This document shows, in pieces, positions 1 to 11,813 of a stretch of DNA of 64,000 nucleotides; position 1 is the first letter of the stretch, and each line of letters begins with the position of its first letter. The position numbers were made by a program, and so were the translations under genes. The stretch is taken from contig JABBOT010000004.1 in NCBI GenBank assembly GCA_016165875.1, positions 2,728,001-2,792,000 of the forward strand. The letters are read 5' to 3'. This DNA comes from Acanthopleura granulata (taxonomy: Eukaryota > Mollusca > Polyplacophora > Chitonida > Chitonidae). The notes under the pieces are model-generated. The model saw only the letters and a list, made by a program, of their open reading frames with translations. It was not told where the DNA came from and did no database searches.

Positions 1-37
1 TAAACACCAGTACATCATTCCCGCTTTCGGTGCACTT

Positions 38-65
38 TGTTTTTGTTTTTGTTTTTTTTTTTTTT
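38..65. repeat. T-rich low-complexity tract
   Basis: A run of T interrupted by single G residues, in a TTTTTG-like pattern that ends in about 14 T. It is a simple-sequence tract. No transcription unit can be attached to it, so I do not call it a terminator or a retroposon tail. Confidence 0.8.
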
Positions 66-1034
66 GAAAGAATCCAAATTATTATGAGTGCCAAATCAAA
101 TGTTCATCTGTGCGACCTGAGATTATTATTCCTTTGTCATTCGTAAATCACCGTTTCCGGCGTGCCGGATAAATTCCTGGCTCAATCTGGGAATTACTAG
201 CGCTAAGACTCCGGGAAATAGATTAAAGGAAAATGGGCACAATTGACAGCTCCAAGCTTCCGACTACAACTTCCGGTCACATTCCAATGGGCCAAGCGGT
301 CGGCAAACATACTGCGGACGACTAATCTAGCGAGCAGTGAACAGAAACTATAACACTTTGACACAGCACTTAAACATGCCTTCGGGTACATTTACGACAG
401 TGATAAATCCCCTCTAGACAAACTTTATGACCTGGATAATAGGCGAAACGCATAACCCTTCAGGCTGTGTCGAGAGCTCTGAATATTATCATCACCCTAG
501 TAAAGGCTGGTCTCTACCGGTGGGCAGAGCTGCTGTTTCTATGGTGCGGTGGGGAGAGAGGTGGTTATAAAGGAGATCGCTATCGTGGTTAAAATATCAA
601 CGTCACTCCGACAAGTTGTCTTGTGAGTACCCTAAATAGGCCACCAGGCTATTATGCGTATACGCCCTCATTAGCCCGAGATTGCTCAGACGTTGGAATT
701 TGCAATAGAAATGACGCGGTTGCCAGCGCAGCTGAAATTCCAACGTCCGAGACAACTCATTAGGACGCAATGGTGACTAACAGACTGCTCGGCGAATAAC
801 CATTCCATTTAACTCTAGGCAGCCAAATCTACATCGTAACATCTTCCCTTTCCATCGTTACACGAATTTTGTAAGAGTAATCAATTGTCATTTCTAAGAT
901 ATCACGTAAGATACGTTACTAAGAAAAGGATGATTTAAAAAAAGAAATAAAATACTGTACGATAGGCGTTAATAATGAGGATTGTGATAGCCATGTATCT
1001 CAAGTACACAGCCTCTACAACCATCACTCTCTAC
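66..1034. other. No recognisable feature
   Basis: Mixed-composition DNA with frequent stops in all frames. The only ORF of note is 62 codons on the minus strand near 203-391, and it has no recognisable domain or splice context. I see no gene, repeat or RNA signature here. Confidence 0.6.
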
Positions 1035-1330
1035 CTAGTGTCACGTACGTGACAGTGTATAGTCTGTGGCTTTCAAGTATGTACGATACTAGGTAGACAT
1101 TGCTGTTGCTTTAGTCAGTGACTTTTTAGGTAAGATACACAAGAGAGATAATGTTGGCTGTGTAGTATGCGTTTTGGGGCTAACAAGATACTAGGTAGAT
1201 ACTGTTCATGGCGTAGTCTGTGGCTAACGGGCACGTTAGATACTGGAAGATAGTACTGGTTGGACTGACTGACTTCCGCGTGCGCAAGATACTGGTTAGA
1301 TAGTACTGGTGGTGTACGTCCTAAATTGTG
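1035..1330. repeat. Degenerate ~50-bp minisatellite
   Basis: The motif GATACTAGGTAGA or a close variant recurs near 1085, 1134, 1188, 1239 and 1288. This gives spacings of about 49-54 bp and roughly five diverged copies. Copies share GTAGTCTGTGGCT and TTAGATACTGG sub-motifs but differ by many substitutions and small indels, so the array is old. No ORF runs through it. Confidence 0.6.
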
Positions 1331-2571
1331 CGTTCATTTCATGATTTTATTTAATCTGTGCGTAGAAGATAGGAGTAAAATAGAGTTCGTGGTGTTGACT
1401 GTGCCTTTTGTCTTCGTAATACTAGCTGCAAGTTTTTTGTAGACTTTGGGTATTTAAGAGACGCTAATGCAGATAGGCCATCATTAAGGACCCCCATTCA
1501 GTAGAACGATCTCATATTGCCAGAGGGGACATGGCGACACTGACATAGACCAAGCAGCTAACTATAAAACTGGGTGCGTGTGGGAGAATGCATGGTTTGG
1601 GAAATAAAAGGGGCCCTTCCGTGATAACGGAGTTATTCCCACATCTGATGAATCAATCATCTCGTACATTATTCGATAAACGCTGAGATTACAACTTGCC
1701 TCATCAAGCCAGAAGAACCTGGCGGGGCAGAAGAAACACGTCTGGCGGATTGACCGCTCGATTAGTCGTTAAAACCGCTACTCTTCTCTCGCAAGACTAT
1801 AGCTCGGTCGCCACAAGAGTTTTAAGTGAATGAATGGTGTCGATTGAGGAGAGATACATATGTAGGGTGGGGGAGAGGTATCGCACCATATATGTGTGCG
1901 AGCATGTGTGCGGGCAGGAATGTGTACGATACCTGTGGGTGAGAGGTGATGGCAGTGTGATTATACTCTCTTGTTTCCAGCTTTAGATTTATTCATTTTG
2001 ACTATTTGGGAGGAGGGGAAACTTAATTTGTTTATTCGCTCAACTTGTTTATAAACATTTTGGTAACCAGCAACATCTTACATTGTAAATCAGGACCTAG
2101 CTTCTCTGTGACTTTAATAGTTCCAGGCCAGATATAGCTGATTTCCACTTAATGTATGGGGTTCCAACGGTACATTTCAGAGAGACCAACGGGAGCTCCC
2201 ATAGCCATTGGCTTTCAATGTATACGGCCATGTATCAAGTTTTTAAAAAAAGTAACATTGCCACAACAAGCTGATTTCCTGACATGACATAGTTTGTGGC
2301 GTGAATCACATTCTGAGGGGTCTCTACACAGACGGTATTTTACTAACAAGTCTCCAGCTGACCTCTCCATATTGTTTTGATAGGTCTGCAGTTTTCGGTG
2401 ATGAGATTTGGTTTTCAGATTGCCTATTGACAAATCCTGGCTTTGCAGAGGGCCTATGTATTTTTATCATAACCAATTGAGGTGATGAGACGGAGTTATT
2501 TACAAAGGTCGTCCGTGGTCAAATGAGCTGACAGGATTGGGTGGTAAACACTATATGATTGATTGTCGCTG
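1331..2571. other. No recognisable feature
   Basis: Intergenic-looking sequence with no splice-bounded coding stretch or clear repeat. A 72-codon minus ORF lies near 2215-2433 and carries no recognisable motif. Confidence 0.55.
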
Positions 2572-2757
2572 TTATTGCAGCTGATACCCGCCGTCATGGA
2601 GTACGGCACATCTTCTCTCTAGCCGAATGGCACTACGGGCAGCTGAGTGACGACCAAGATCCAATGCTGGAGACAAGTATTCGTGAAGTAGAGCTTGAAT
2701 CTCAGGCATTAAGTCAGCAACGTCCCCACCAATCCCTTCCTGTTCATTGTTTGTCAT
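2572..2757 (-). CDS. Small ATG-to-stop ORF, unknown
   Basis: A 61-codon minus-strand ORF that starts at a true ATG (2757-2755) and ends in TAA at 2572. Its composition is protein-like: acidic at the start (around NNEQEGIGGDVADLM), then a predicted helix (EIQALLHEYLSPAL), then an Arg-rich stretch. It has no signal peptide, membrane segment or known motif. The opposite strand is also open for 92 codons, which weakens the case. It could be an exon, a relic or chance. I do not recognise a family. Confidence 0.18.
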   Translation of the reverse strand: MTNNEQEGIGGDVADLMPEIQALLHEYLSPALDLGRHSAARSAIRLERRCAVLHDGGYQLQ

Positions 2758-3389
2758 ATTTGTTTCACTGTGCCGCTAATTTCTCCAAAAGTCGCACGGT
2801 AAGACCGACTCATCACTCATCAAGTTACATCAAGTAACAAATTACACCCAAACCGCTTTCCCCTACAAGCCAATTAACATGCCTTTCTATTGTCTGGCTT
2901 GTGTGAAATGTTCGTCGATTTTGTTTGATTTTGAATGTTATAATTCTATCGAAAACTATTTATTATTTCCTGGTTTAAACATGTTCTTGCCTCGTTATGG
3001 CTAAAACATTGCCAATGTGGCTTAAAGCCATAATCATTCATTCATTCTTTTCAACGTGTGTACAGTATCTTATTGTTTGTTTGTTTGTTTTTTTTCAAAT
3101 AAAATTCTGCAGTTTCTATCTTCGCCCAAATACCCACGTTTTTCGATATTGCAGGTTAAGCCGTCTAAGCGGTCGCTGTGAGAGGCGGCTAGCTCTTGAC
3201 AAATGTAGCCGACGGTTCGTTTCCGGTTCTGGGTTGTCTGACTGCTTCCTTCTGTCAGTTGATTTCTCAGGTCACGCAAGCAATGAAAGTGAACGCCTTC
3301 GTAAGGGTGATGTTTTTCAGCACAACATAAAATGTCAAGCAAATAAATACAGATTTTTTCTAGCTCGCAAATTAGATATACCAATTAGG
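2758..3389. other. No supported gene; long plus ORF partly antisense to a transposon relic
   Basis: A 177-codon plus-strand ORF runs 2997-3530 from a real ATG. Its C-terminal third is antisense to the Tc1-type relic that follows, and its N-terminal part is generic hydrophobic sequence. I regard it as a chance ORF and see nothing else here. Confidence 0.5.
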
Positions 3390-4110
3390 GCACCAATTTG
3401 GCGATATTTGTTTGGGGGATACTGTTTTAAGCCTCCTGCATGGCCCGAAACAATTCAAGTCTGTTCTGAGGGGCAGAATTGCATTGGGCCAGTGCTGTCA
3501 AAGATGTTCAATGGGCGAAAGATTCGGTGAGTAGGGCGGCCAATCCATAACGTGAACATCGTTTTCATCACGCAGGAAGTCCCGTGCCAGGCCAACAGAG
3601 TGCAGGTGTGCGTTATCTCTTTGAAAAATCGTGACGTCATTTATTGTTGCAAGAAACGGCAACAACACATGTTGGAGAATGTCGTCGACGTGATGACGTG
3701 CCGTGAGGATACCTTCAACGATCTCAAAAGGAGCTTGTCGACGTGCTGATATGCCCACCCGTGCCATCACACTTGTTGCCCCCTTGGACACATGCATCGG
3801 CGTAGCGTTCACTTCGTCTGCATCAGTCTGAGCGATGGAAATAAAACCGCGACTCATCACAGAAAAGAACAGTGTTCTAATAGTTCAGACGCCTGCCCAT
3901 ATTGTCCATCGCCCACGATTTGGGCCCTCGACACGTGTCAAAATGTGTCCTCTGTCAGGAACGTGCGCACTCATTTCTGGCTCTCGAAGGCACCGACTTA
4001 CGCGTTAACACTCGGTCACCTCACACCTCTGCAATCTGTTTTACGAAGCGGTCGTCAATTGCGCCTGGCGCATCTCCCCAGACAACATAGTGAAGAGATA
4101 CTTCAACATG
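3390..4110 (-). pseudogene. Decayed Tc1/mariner (DD34E-type) transposase
   Basis: The minus strand encodes successive pieces of a Tc1-like transposase in shifting frames. VLFCDESRF lies around 3858-3847 and holds the first catalytic Asp. A piece ending RRSERYADACV follows, then a 120-codon open stretch (3860-3498) with the FQRDNAHLH second-Asp region and the terminal WPPYSPNLSPIEHL motif with the Glu. Tc1-family transposases are about 340 residues. Here stops and at least one frameshift separate the DESRF piece from the rest, the N-terminal DNA-binding part is barely recognisable, and a stop follows IEHL. No flanking inverted repeats could be paired with confidence. This is a dead copy of a cut-and-paste DNA transposon and has no cellular role that can be read from the sequence. 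Confidence 0.85.
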
Positions 4111-4257
4111 GTAAATGTACTTGACACAGTGTTGTGACAGCTTAGACCACAGGTTTCTTGGGCAGTTGCACTTCGAAATTTGCGCTCATGCGGTAAATCG
4201 GGGTGCCGATCTTGAGGTACCTTCGTAACTGAACATTGATTTGACCGTGGTCCGGGT

Positions 4258-4365
4258 TTGTGTTATTTGTCGATGTTGGAAACTCGTCTTGCGATTACTC
4301 ACCCAGAACGCCGATGTGGTTAACTGTTTGTGTACGAATGTCGGTTTCGGCGCCTGGGTAGATTA
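4258..4365. mobile_element. Solo terminal-repeat arm of a MITE-like family
   Basis: This stretch matches both ends of the inverted-repeat element at 34501-34908. Shared landmarks in the same order are TGTTATTTGTCG, CACCC(A/G)GAACG, TACGAATGTC and CGCCT(G/A)GGT. Only one arm is present, and no inverted partner was found in the next few kilobases. It is either a deletion remnant or a single-arm copy. The arm's outer edge faces the Tc1 relic about 150 bp away, so it is not the inner end of that relic. Confidence 0.6.
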
Positions 4366-5514
4366 ACAATACCTGTTTCGTGTTAACCGGAAAGGACAAC
4401 CGACTGATGGTGGAGAGATGACACCTTAGCTGAAGTCCTTCCTCGCTTCGGCTGAGACCTGCACGCAACATGCAAACTGCACATTACCTCTGCTATATCA
4501 TAGTTTGTGCCACTTTGGCCTGAACGTGACAGTTCGCCGGTTAAATTTTCCCCCATTACAAAGGCTATTGACTATAGATATAACCAGTAGTGAAGTGTTA
4601 ACATAGACATGGAAAGAAATCCACGTCCGATACTAAGGATTTTCTCGACGCACCTATGTCATGTTCGTCGGACTTGATGAATCGCGTGCATTTCTTTACT
4701 TTCTCATTTTCTGACAAGCAAAGCCGCAACAGTTTATTTGGTCGTCCATTTTGTACTAAGCATACACCGTGCGGTCTATATTGTACCCATGTGTTTTCAA
4801 TGGCGAGGGGGTTTTCCCCCACAGGGGATGCTTTTAAATCTTGACAACGATTCACTCTGCTCTTAAGGTTAGCATTGTGTCAGCAGACCAGTCACATGGC
4901 AAATGGACATCTCCAATTTCTTATGTAACATAAAAGTAATTAGAGAATTGAGAATCTAAATATTCTAAGCCACATGATTACGTACACTTCATCATCCAAC
5001 TATAAAACATAGCTAAATTAATTGCCAATCTTTCAAATTGCCTAATAGATATACCGACAGTCGAAACAGAAAACTGACACATAATCCTAAGTGCCGTGTC
5101 TCTGAGATAAAGTCTTCTATAACGTGAGATCGGATTTGAGAAAAAAGAAACAGAACGTGACAGGCAGGCTATCGCATATACAGCAGAATCTATTAGTCTA
5201 AAACCAATTTCTTGTAAGCTAGTATTTCTCATCAGGACCTGTACATCGTGGCACCTGATCAACTCACTGGGAAGATTTAGCAATATTATACAGACACACC
5301 GAGAACTGATGTCCCTCTTTCCATGAATGTCACACAAAACCTATTGAGTGCTTTTACTCTGTTCCAAAATGGATTATTTGGTAACCGGTATGCGGGAAAC
5401 TCTTAAAGCAATAAATGACATAGTTTGATACATTAAAACCAAAAGTTACTCTTGCGATTCTGAGTTACTTTTCTCAGATTTTGTACCACAATCACATGAA
5501 ACAAAACTATAAGG
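4366..5514. other. No recognisable feature
   Basis: ORFs of 62-119 codons occur here on both strands with no recognisable domains or convincing splice sites. I see no repeat or RNA feature. Confidence 0.5.
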
Positions 5515-5800
5515 CCATGTATGCAGATAAACCGCAATGGAGAGACTAACTTACAACATGAACCGAAATGAGAAGATCAGTATACAAAATGAACTGGTAT
5601 GCAGAGACCACCTTACAGAATAAACCAGTATGGGGAGATCACCGTACAAAAATTGACCTGAATGGGGAAGCCACCTTACACAAATGAGCCGGAATTGCGG
5701 ACCACCTTAAGAAATAAACCGAAATGGGGGATTATGAACTGAAACGTGCAGACCACCACAAAAAATTTAGCTTAATGAAGAGGCCACCTTACGGAATGTG
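5515..5800. repeat. 31-bp minisatellite, diverged
   Basis: An ACC(G/A)(A/G)(A/T)ATGG core recurs near 5531, 5562, 5593, 5624, 5656, 5688 and 5718, a regular spacing of 30-32 bp. Between cores the units carry GA(G/C)CACCTTACA-like sequence. There are about eight copies, diverged by point changes, that fade out towards 5800. Confidence 0.75.
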
Positions 5801-5965
5801 GACAATTAAACGAGTATTGTACAGCTGAGAACGACACGTGGTTTGTACATCGTATCGCATTGTTTCTTTCCCAGTAAGTGGCTCAGTCTAGGGGCCAACG
5901 ATGATATGTTTATTGGACATTATATTTTACCGCCTATCACTAAAGGTCGTCTCTATAAAAAGGAA

Positions 5966-6141
5966 TTTATTCATTTGTTTATTTATTTATCGGATTGCTG
6001 TTTTACGCCGTACTCAAGAATATTTCACTTATACGACGGCAGCCAACATTACAGGGGAAATCGGGCAGAGGCAGGGGTAGGGGCAAAACGACAACCATCC
6101 GCAGAGTGGTGGCAGACCTTCCCACGTACGGCCGAAAAAGG
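5966..6141 (-). mobile_element. tRNA-derived SINE, 5'-truncated
   Basis: Minus-orientation copy of the main SINE of this window. The (TTTA)n tail is at the low-coordinate end, followed by GTTTTACGCCGTACTCAAG, then a diverged core and CCTTCCCACGTACGGCC. The tRNA-like head present in the copy at 59571-59834 is missing. Substitutions in the core (a G-rich section near 6060-6090) show moderate age. SINEs of this type are moved by a LINE reverse transcriptase that recognises the 3' end, which is an inference from family behaviour. Confidence 0.9.
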
Positions 6142-7164
6142 AATTTAAACCCATGTCTATTAATATACTTTTTAGTATAAAGGGCGCACAGCGATCTATT
6201 AACTAAACTTGAACAAAGCCCTCAAACGTATCTCTCAGGTCATCTTCAGGCATGATTCCTGAAAATGAAGTTTTGGTCGGTGGACATTAAATCGAATATA
6301 ACCCCAAATTAAAGTTTATGTCGGAGGCGGGATGCAGGACCAAGTGATTACAGGCACTTGGTTTTTAATCCCTAAGATATTGTCATGAGAGTTCAAATCT
6401 GACACTGGACTGTGAATTTGTAGATTTCCCCACTTTCCGTGTTTGGGCACTGCAGCTGTCCTACGGTCTTGTCTGCTATGAAGTTCACTTTGTGGCAGAA
6501 AGTTGAAAGGTTATTATATGCATACATATACACTGTATTAAGTATGTGCGGAATAATTATGTGTTAGAGTGTTTGTCACGTGAAGAATCGGGTTTGCATT
6601 GTGGATGAACTCACACTTTGGTCTAAATAACAACAACTAACCGCCCATAGGGCAAGGCCTGGACTTTTGTATCTCATAAGCAATCGTAAAGCAGATAACA
6701 TTTCAAAGCGCAGTATAACTTCCTATAAGTTTACTTTTGCAACATAAATAGACACGAGGGGAGTCAAACCTTAACTCTTTTACTATTAACCCATATTTAG
6801 GTTGCTGGCTTGGACGTGTTGAAAAACACGTCTGTAGGATAGAGAGAGGCCTTTTTTAGCTTCACAATGATCTGTACGAGATACTGAAAGAAAGGAATCT
6901 GGTCATTGTCCAGAGAAGGAATGAAACCAAACGGGAAAGTGCCATTGGCTGCTGCAATACATTCAGATATGTAATTATTTGATCCATTCATTTCTCACAT
7001 AAAAGCTTGTTCCACCCGTTCATTTCTTTCAAACCGGTGTTCTGGGTTAGGCTGTTGATTATTCACACATATTATTATTAATGTATAAATTAAGTATTTA
7101 TATGTCAATTATTTATAAATCAAATGTTTATAAATTTATTAAAACCTTTGATTGATTTTGTCAG
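6142..7164. other. No recognisable feature
   Basis: AT-rich sequence without a credible coding region. A particularly AT-rich block lies at 7060-7150. Confidence 0.5.
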
Positions 7165-7674
7165 TTACAGGGCTGTGTCTAAGTGCATTTGCTGAGGAAG
7201 TGGGAGTGTCCAGACAATGTGACAAAGTTGCTGAGAGAGCTGTTGATGCATTGGTCTGCTGCGTTGGGACCAAGGCTTACCTGAATGAATCAAGAAGCAC
7301 AGCCCGTGACAATCAGCACTAAGAACAATAATCGCCTGTAATAAATTCACATACGAGCATGAAATTTTACATTTTTGTCTCAAATTCGTCAATGTAAACA
7401 AAATTGGATCACTGAGAGTTGGCCGTTTCGTATCAGTTGTGTGGTATGAAAAATTCATTGTGACTAATTGTAGCAGGCCAAGCGAGGAGCTATTTGGTTG
7501 AGAGTCAAATGAAAAAGTCTCGACCATTTCGTTTGCTAAGGTTTTGTGGAAACGCACTGAGAGAAGATACGACAACATGTCGATACATCCTTCAAAATTC
7601 CTTGTGGGTAAAGAAATTAATATTTTATTGTATTTCGGTGATATAACACAGACAAGGATGTCTGTGTACCTCAT
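7165..7674 (-). CDS. Longest uninterrupted ORF, hypothetical
   Basis: 169 codons from ATG (7674-7672) to TAA (7167-7165) on the minus strand. The open frame extends about 20 codons further upstream, to just after a TGTTTCAG that could act as a splice acceptor near 7726. The product has short hydrophobic patches (ILVCVIS near the start, LLQAIIVLSA around residue 110), one NFS and one NSS glycosylation sequon, and a Gln/Pro/Leu-rich end. No catalytic motif or known domain is visible. In AT-rich DNA an ORF this long is unusual but possible by chance, and codon use does not decide it. It could be a single-exon gene, a retrocopy or noise. Confidence 0.25.
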   Translation of the reverse strand: MRYTDILVCVISPKYNKILISLPTRNFEGCIDMLSYLLSVRFHKTLANEMVETFSFDSQPNSSSLGLLQLVTMNFSYHTTDTKRPTLSDPILFTLTNLRQKCKISCSYVNLLQAIIVLSADCHGLCFLIHSGKPWSQRSRPMHQQLSQQLCHIVWTLPLPQQMHLDTAL

Positions 7675-10018
7675 ATTGCAGTGAATACTTGTGGGCAAAA
7701 AAAATCGAAAAATAATCGTGAACCTGAAACACAAAAGGTTAAATCTGTTGACTGAAGAATGCTAAAAAGGGGAAAAAACGAAGATACTGAAAAAATACAG
7801 AATAACATGTATCATAACCTTATAACATTCTAGTGCAAAGTTACCCGTGCTTCCTTCACTACTTGCTCTCAGGGAGACTAATGGGTCGACATTCATTTCA
7901 CGTACCTTTCCACAGAGAATCCCCTTAAACTCAGAAGATGAAAACATTCTGCGTAAGTGAGGATTGATCTTTTGCCGTTGTAGTGTTGCACATTACGTAC
8001 CGTACAAATCAATATACATTTATGAGAAATGAGGTTGTGTCTAACACATTACTGATATAGTACTAACACTTAGTCATGTTTTTGTAGGCCAATCCGAAAT
8101 GACACACAATTTTTCTTGTCAGTGCCTCTTTCTAAAACAAGTAATCTAATATTCAGTCAGTGAGCGATAACTCTAACCTCTTAACGACGACGTCAGAATG
8201 TTTACTTTGTATGTAAGCATAGAGTATCGAGACCGGATTACCCTTTCCCATGAGCAATTCGAAAATCCGGGCTATTAACTGAGCGCAGTGCCCCACATTC
8301 TTTGATTAAGGTCAAAGTAAAATATTTCAAGTTTATTTGATTTTGAAGATGTAACAAAATATATCAAGCACATGGTCAACAGATATAAAATATAATTTCA
8401 ACACTCACTACAGAAGCTTGATTTAATAAAACTAAATTAATTTGTTCTATACGGACGCACCGAAGTAGAATAATTTTTGCGTCTCTTCTATCCGAGATGT
8501 ACGCGCTATGCTGAATGTACTAAAGAATTTCGTTGTATACTCTACACACTCTTATAATGCTAAATGTCTATTTCGGCATTTATTTGATTTTCTTGATTGA
8601 CATTTGTTAAGATATACCGTTGTATTATGGAGTATTTCCGTACAATTCGTAGCAATTCCTTCCTTTTCGAAAAATAAAAACAAAAAATTGCATGCACAGA
8701 TCTTTTAACTCGAAATGGTGTGATAAATGTTGTAGAGTAAGTAATCCAAAAGGGAAACTGATTGAAGCTAAGGAGTAAATAAATAACGAACGGTAAAAAT
8801 GCTTAAATTCACAGAAGAATAATGGTTAATGTTGTAAAGTATATAAAATACACCAAGAGAATTTATCTTTTTCCTTAAAATGAACACATGTTATATCCAT
8901 GGTTTTTGGCAAATTTTGTACTCAACTGATTTAAATCACCGAGGCAAAGAAACTCTAGAAACAGTTTAAAAAGTAAATGAGATGGACAAAATACTATTTT
9001 GGATTGCTTGTTAATGAAGCATTCACACCGAGCCTGAAGTGACATAAAGCACTAAAATTAAGTGAATAAACCTATTTATCACCTATACAGTGTATAGATG
9101 GCATCATCTCGCAGGCGTCAAGCTGTCAGTAATGCAGTTGCCCAAACACAGCCCTGTTTTGTCTTTGCTATGCAAGGGTGTAGGAAACAGCTGAAACAAC
9201 TCGTTCGCCCAGAAAGACAAAACTTCCCGGGGGAATATACCTTGTTATCATTCAATCGATAATGCAGATGAGTTTCGGTCAAGACCAAATAAATTCGCCT
9301 AGTATTTTCTTGCAGGAAACACTGGAAGACTGCAGGGTTTTTTCCGACACGGGTTTAATTACTTTTTGAGATGGATGAAGTAAACTTAGCTTTGAAAATA
9401 TTAAATATCACGCACATATGGTTTCCACGCCCTATTAAATTAGAAATGTATCCGTAAAATCCACATCTGTTGCTTGTGTCTCAAATACATCCAAATCCAT
9501 TTGTGTATACCCGGCAAGATGTTTCCAACTTATGTATGGATATTTATAACCTGATACTGATTACAGTAGAGTCGCGACACATGAAAAATGGCTAGAAATA
9601 TAGAAACGAATGATCCGACAGTTTTATAACCGACACATGTGTAATTACTTTGTGTTTTGATTGCTGGATTCTGCATGTTCCATGGGTATTTCGAAGGCTT
9701 GTAATAAATCAAAATAACTACATTTGTTCTTTAAAGGCCTTACGATTTTAAAAGTCCCAGAAGTACAGAAAGAAAGATTTTAAGAAGTAATGACTTGAAA
9801 TGTTTTGCATGTATATCCATAAAGGAAAATTTCTGCGAAGATAGACGAAGCATTTAGGGTTGCCGGCAATTTGCCAACACCTTGAAATCCCTCATTAGCG
9901 AGTCCTCTTCTCATGCCGAGTCATGTCCAGTGGATGACTTTACACCGAATTGAAAAACTTCATGAAATATATTACATAGTACACTTGTAACTTCCGGTCT
10001 GTTTTCAGCTACGTACAG
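7675..10018. other. AT-rich desert, no recognisable feature
   Basis: About 2.3 kb with no ORF longer than about 60 codons, no tandem structure and no SINE remnant that I can see. AT content is high by eye, especially at 8330-8900. Confidence 0.55.
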
Positions 10019-10343
10019 CTACAACTGTACAACCCGTCCGCATCCATACTGAGTTGGCTTGTTTTCTCTACTTGTGGTTTCGATTCTTTACGCGGTTTCG
10101 ATACTTTCGATTCTGTCCGTAAGCTTTGGTTCAGCTGTACGGATTAAAGTGACCAGAATGTTGCGGATCCAGATGCAGAAAGAGATAAAGGATCGGGAAG
10201 AGAAAGAAGTATTAATGTGTGGTTATGTCTATGGATCGCTTCTAGGTGCACTTTCCAACATCACGTTTAACCTGGATACGGTTACCGCCTCCTATATTAA
10301 CATGGTACTTTGGACACCTCAGTTTCTTCGGCAGCTGAGATGA
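10019..10343 (+). CDS. Weak exon candidate after a strong acceptor
   Basis: A polypyrimidine tract and acceptor (GGTCTGTTTTCAG, ending 10018) precede sequence that is open in two frames. One frame, open from 10053 to a stop at 10343, gives a hydrophobic N-terminal stretch (FSLLVVSILYAVSILSIL) followed by a charged segment (MQKEIKDREEKEV). The other starts at the acceptor (YVQLQLYNPSASILSWLV) and stops near 10143. Only one can be real and neither matches a family I know. The case rests on the splice signal and membrane-like composition. Confidence 0.15.
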
Positions 10344-11013
10344 TTACTAGTTTTCTGAATGCAAACGACATGTTTAAAACCTGCCTTGAATGAAATCGCC
10401 TGCGGATGTTTGAATTGGTACACCAGGGGAACAATCGAGAAGGAACTATGCCGAACATCCCAAGGGGTAGCTCTACTGGAACTCTAACTAAAATATTGCC
10501 TTTGATGGTAAAGAAAACATGGCTGTCAGCCACTGTTTCCTCCAGCCAGATTGGATCTTGTCAAAGATCCCTTGCCTACGGCGTTGATTCTTCATTTCGT
10601 AACACTTGATGTCTTTGGATAGTACACACGTCTCTGGAATTACTCTAGTAAACACAATGCCGCACACTGACTCTTCACTCTGAAGTAAGTTCACCTAGAA
10701 TAAAACAGCAAAACAACCAGATCGAAAAACACTTTTATCTTGTTTTGGCTGAAATGGTACCTGGCAATGAACAGTCATTTTCTGAGGTGAGATTTTGAAC
10801 CTCCTGTTTTAACTACTAGTGAAAAGGTGTGTATTTGTAGACATAGCGTGTTACTGGACGGCGGTATTTATTTCTCGTCTTCTTACGGTTACAAAAGTAA
10901 AAGATATTTTCAAAGCAACTTTATGAGGAATCAGTATTTTCTCACGAAGTTAATGCTGCCAAATATTTTCTACTGTTATTACACAACTATGGTGGTGGTA
11001 GGTGAAAAAGTAG
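10344..11013. other. No recognisable feature
   Basis: Overlapping ORFs of 60-80 codons lie on both strands with no domain or splice support. Confidence 0.5.
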
Positions 11014-11098
11014 AGGATATGCAATGAGTGACCCACTAAATCAAATTTCATCACCCCTTTACTAAAATTTATACAATGGGTCACGGATTGCATATCCT
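11014..11098. repeat. Foldback element with 22-bp arms
   Basis: AGGATATGCAAT-N3-TGACCCA at 11014-11035 is repeated in inverse orientation at 11077-11098, with mismatches only in the three-base spacer. The arms are separated by 41 bp. Similarity continues weakly outwards (GGTGAA near 11000 against its inverse TTCACC near 11100). The structure could be the core of a small palindromic MITE or a hairpin-forming RNA. No target-site duplication can be defined. Confidence 0.7.
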
Positions 11099-11813
11099 AT
11101 TCACCCGATAATTTATTCCGAACGCTTAATTTAGGCGATGGATAGGTAAGAAAACGTCTATTTGTTTTGACAAGTATGTTAATGAGATGTGGACGGATAT
11201 CGACGCCAGAGAAATCGCTAGGACCGAACCACGCATTCCACTTTTTATAATTCTGAAAACATTGAGGGAATCTGTGATTTGCGTGACTAGAAAACAAGAC
11301 ACATTCTATTATTCTACAATTGGCTTTAATACTTATTCGAAAATACCTCAAATTTAGGTCACATCTCTTCTAGAGATGAGGTAACGCGCTGACATGGTAT
11401 GAGAATCGGTGAAATACTCAGGAGTAGGCTTCTAAAAGCCAGCGATTCATCACGGAACTGTCTGTTAGTCTTACGTATCATCCTGAACACAGAAAGCGCA
11501 ACAAAACATTCTCAACGATGTTTCTAAAGATATGATTTTGGTACCATCTCAGACCCGTATGGATGTTAACTCAAGAATCCATGTGAATACACCACCCTGT
11601 TTTGTCGTGTCAAGCTCGTTATTTTCTTCAAGTAGCCTACATCATTGTTTTACAGCCTAGATTCATTGTATTTATGCCAGTCGCGTTTGCCTATAAGCTT
11701 ACACTTGCGGGTACTAAAAAACCTCGATCACGGTGTAGATCTTTTTGTCAAGGCAACAGACAATCACTGTAAATGTAGGCCAGTGGGCAGTTGCACTTTT
11801 TTCATTGGATAAC
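11099..11813. other. No recognisable feature
   Basis: No credible gene or repeat. An 84-codon minus ORF at 11097-11351 carries no recognisable motif. Confidence 0.5.

Noticed and set aside
2997..3530. 177-codon plus-strand ORF from a true ATG
   Set aside because: Its C-terminal part is antisense to the Tc1-type transposase relic, the rest has no motif, and there is no promoter or splice support.
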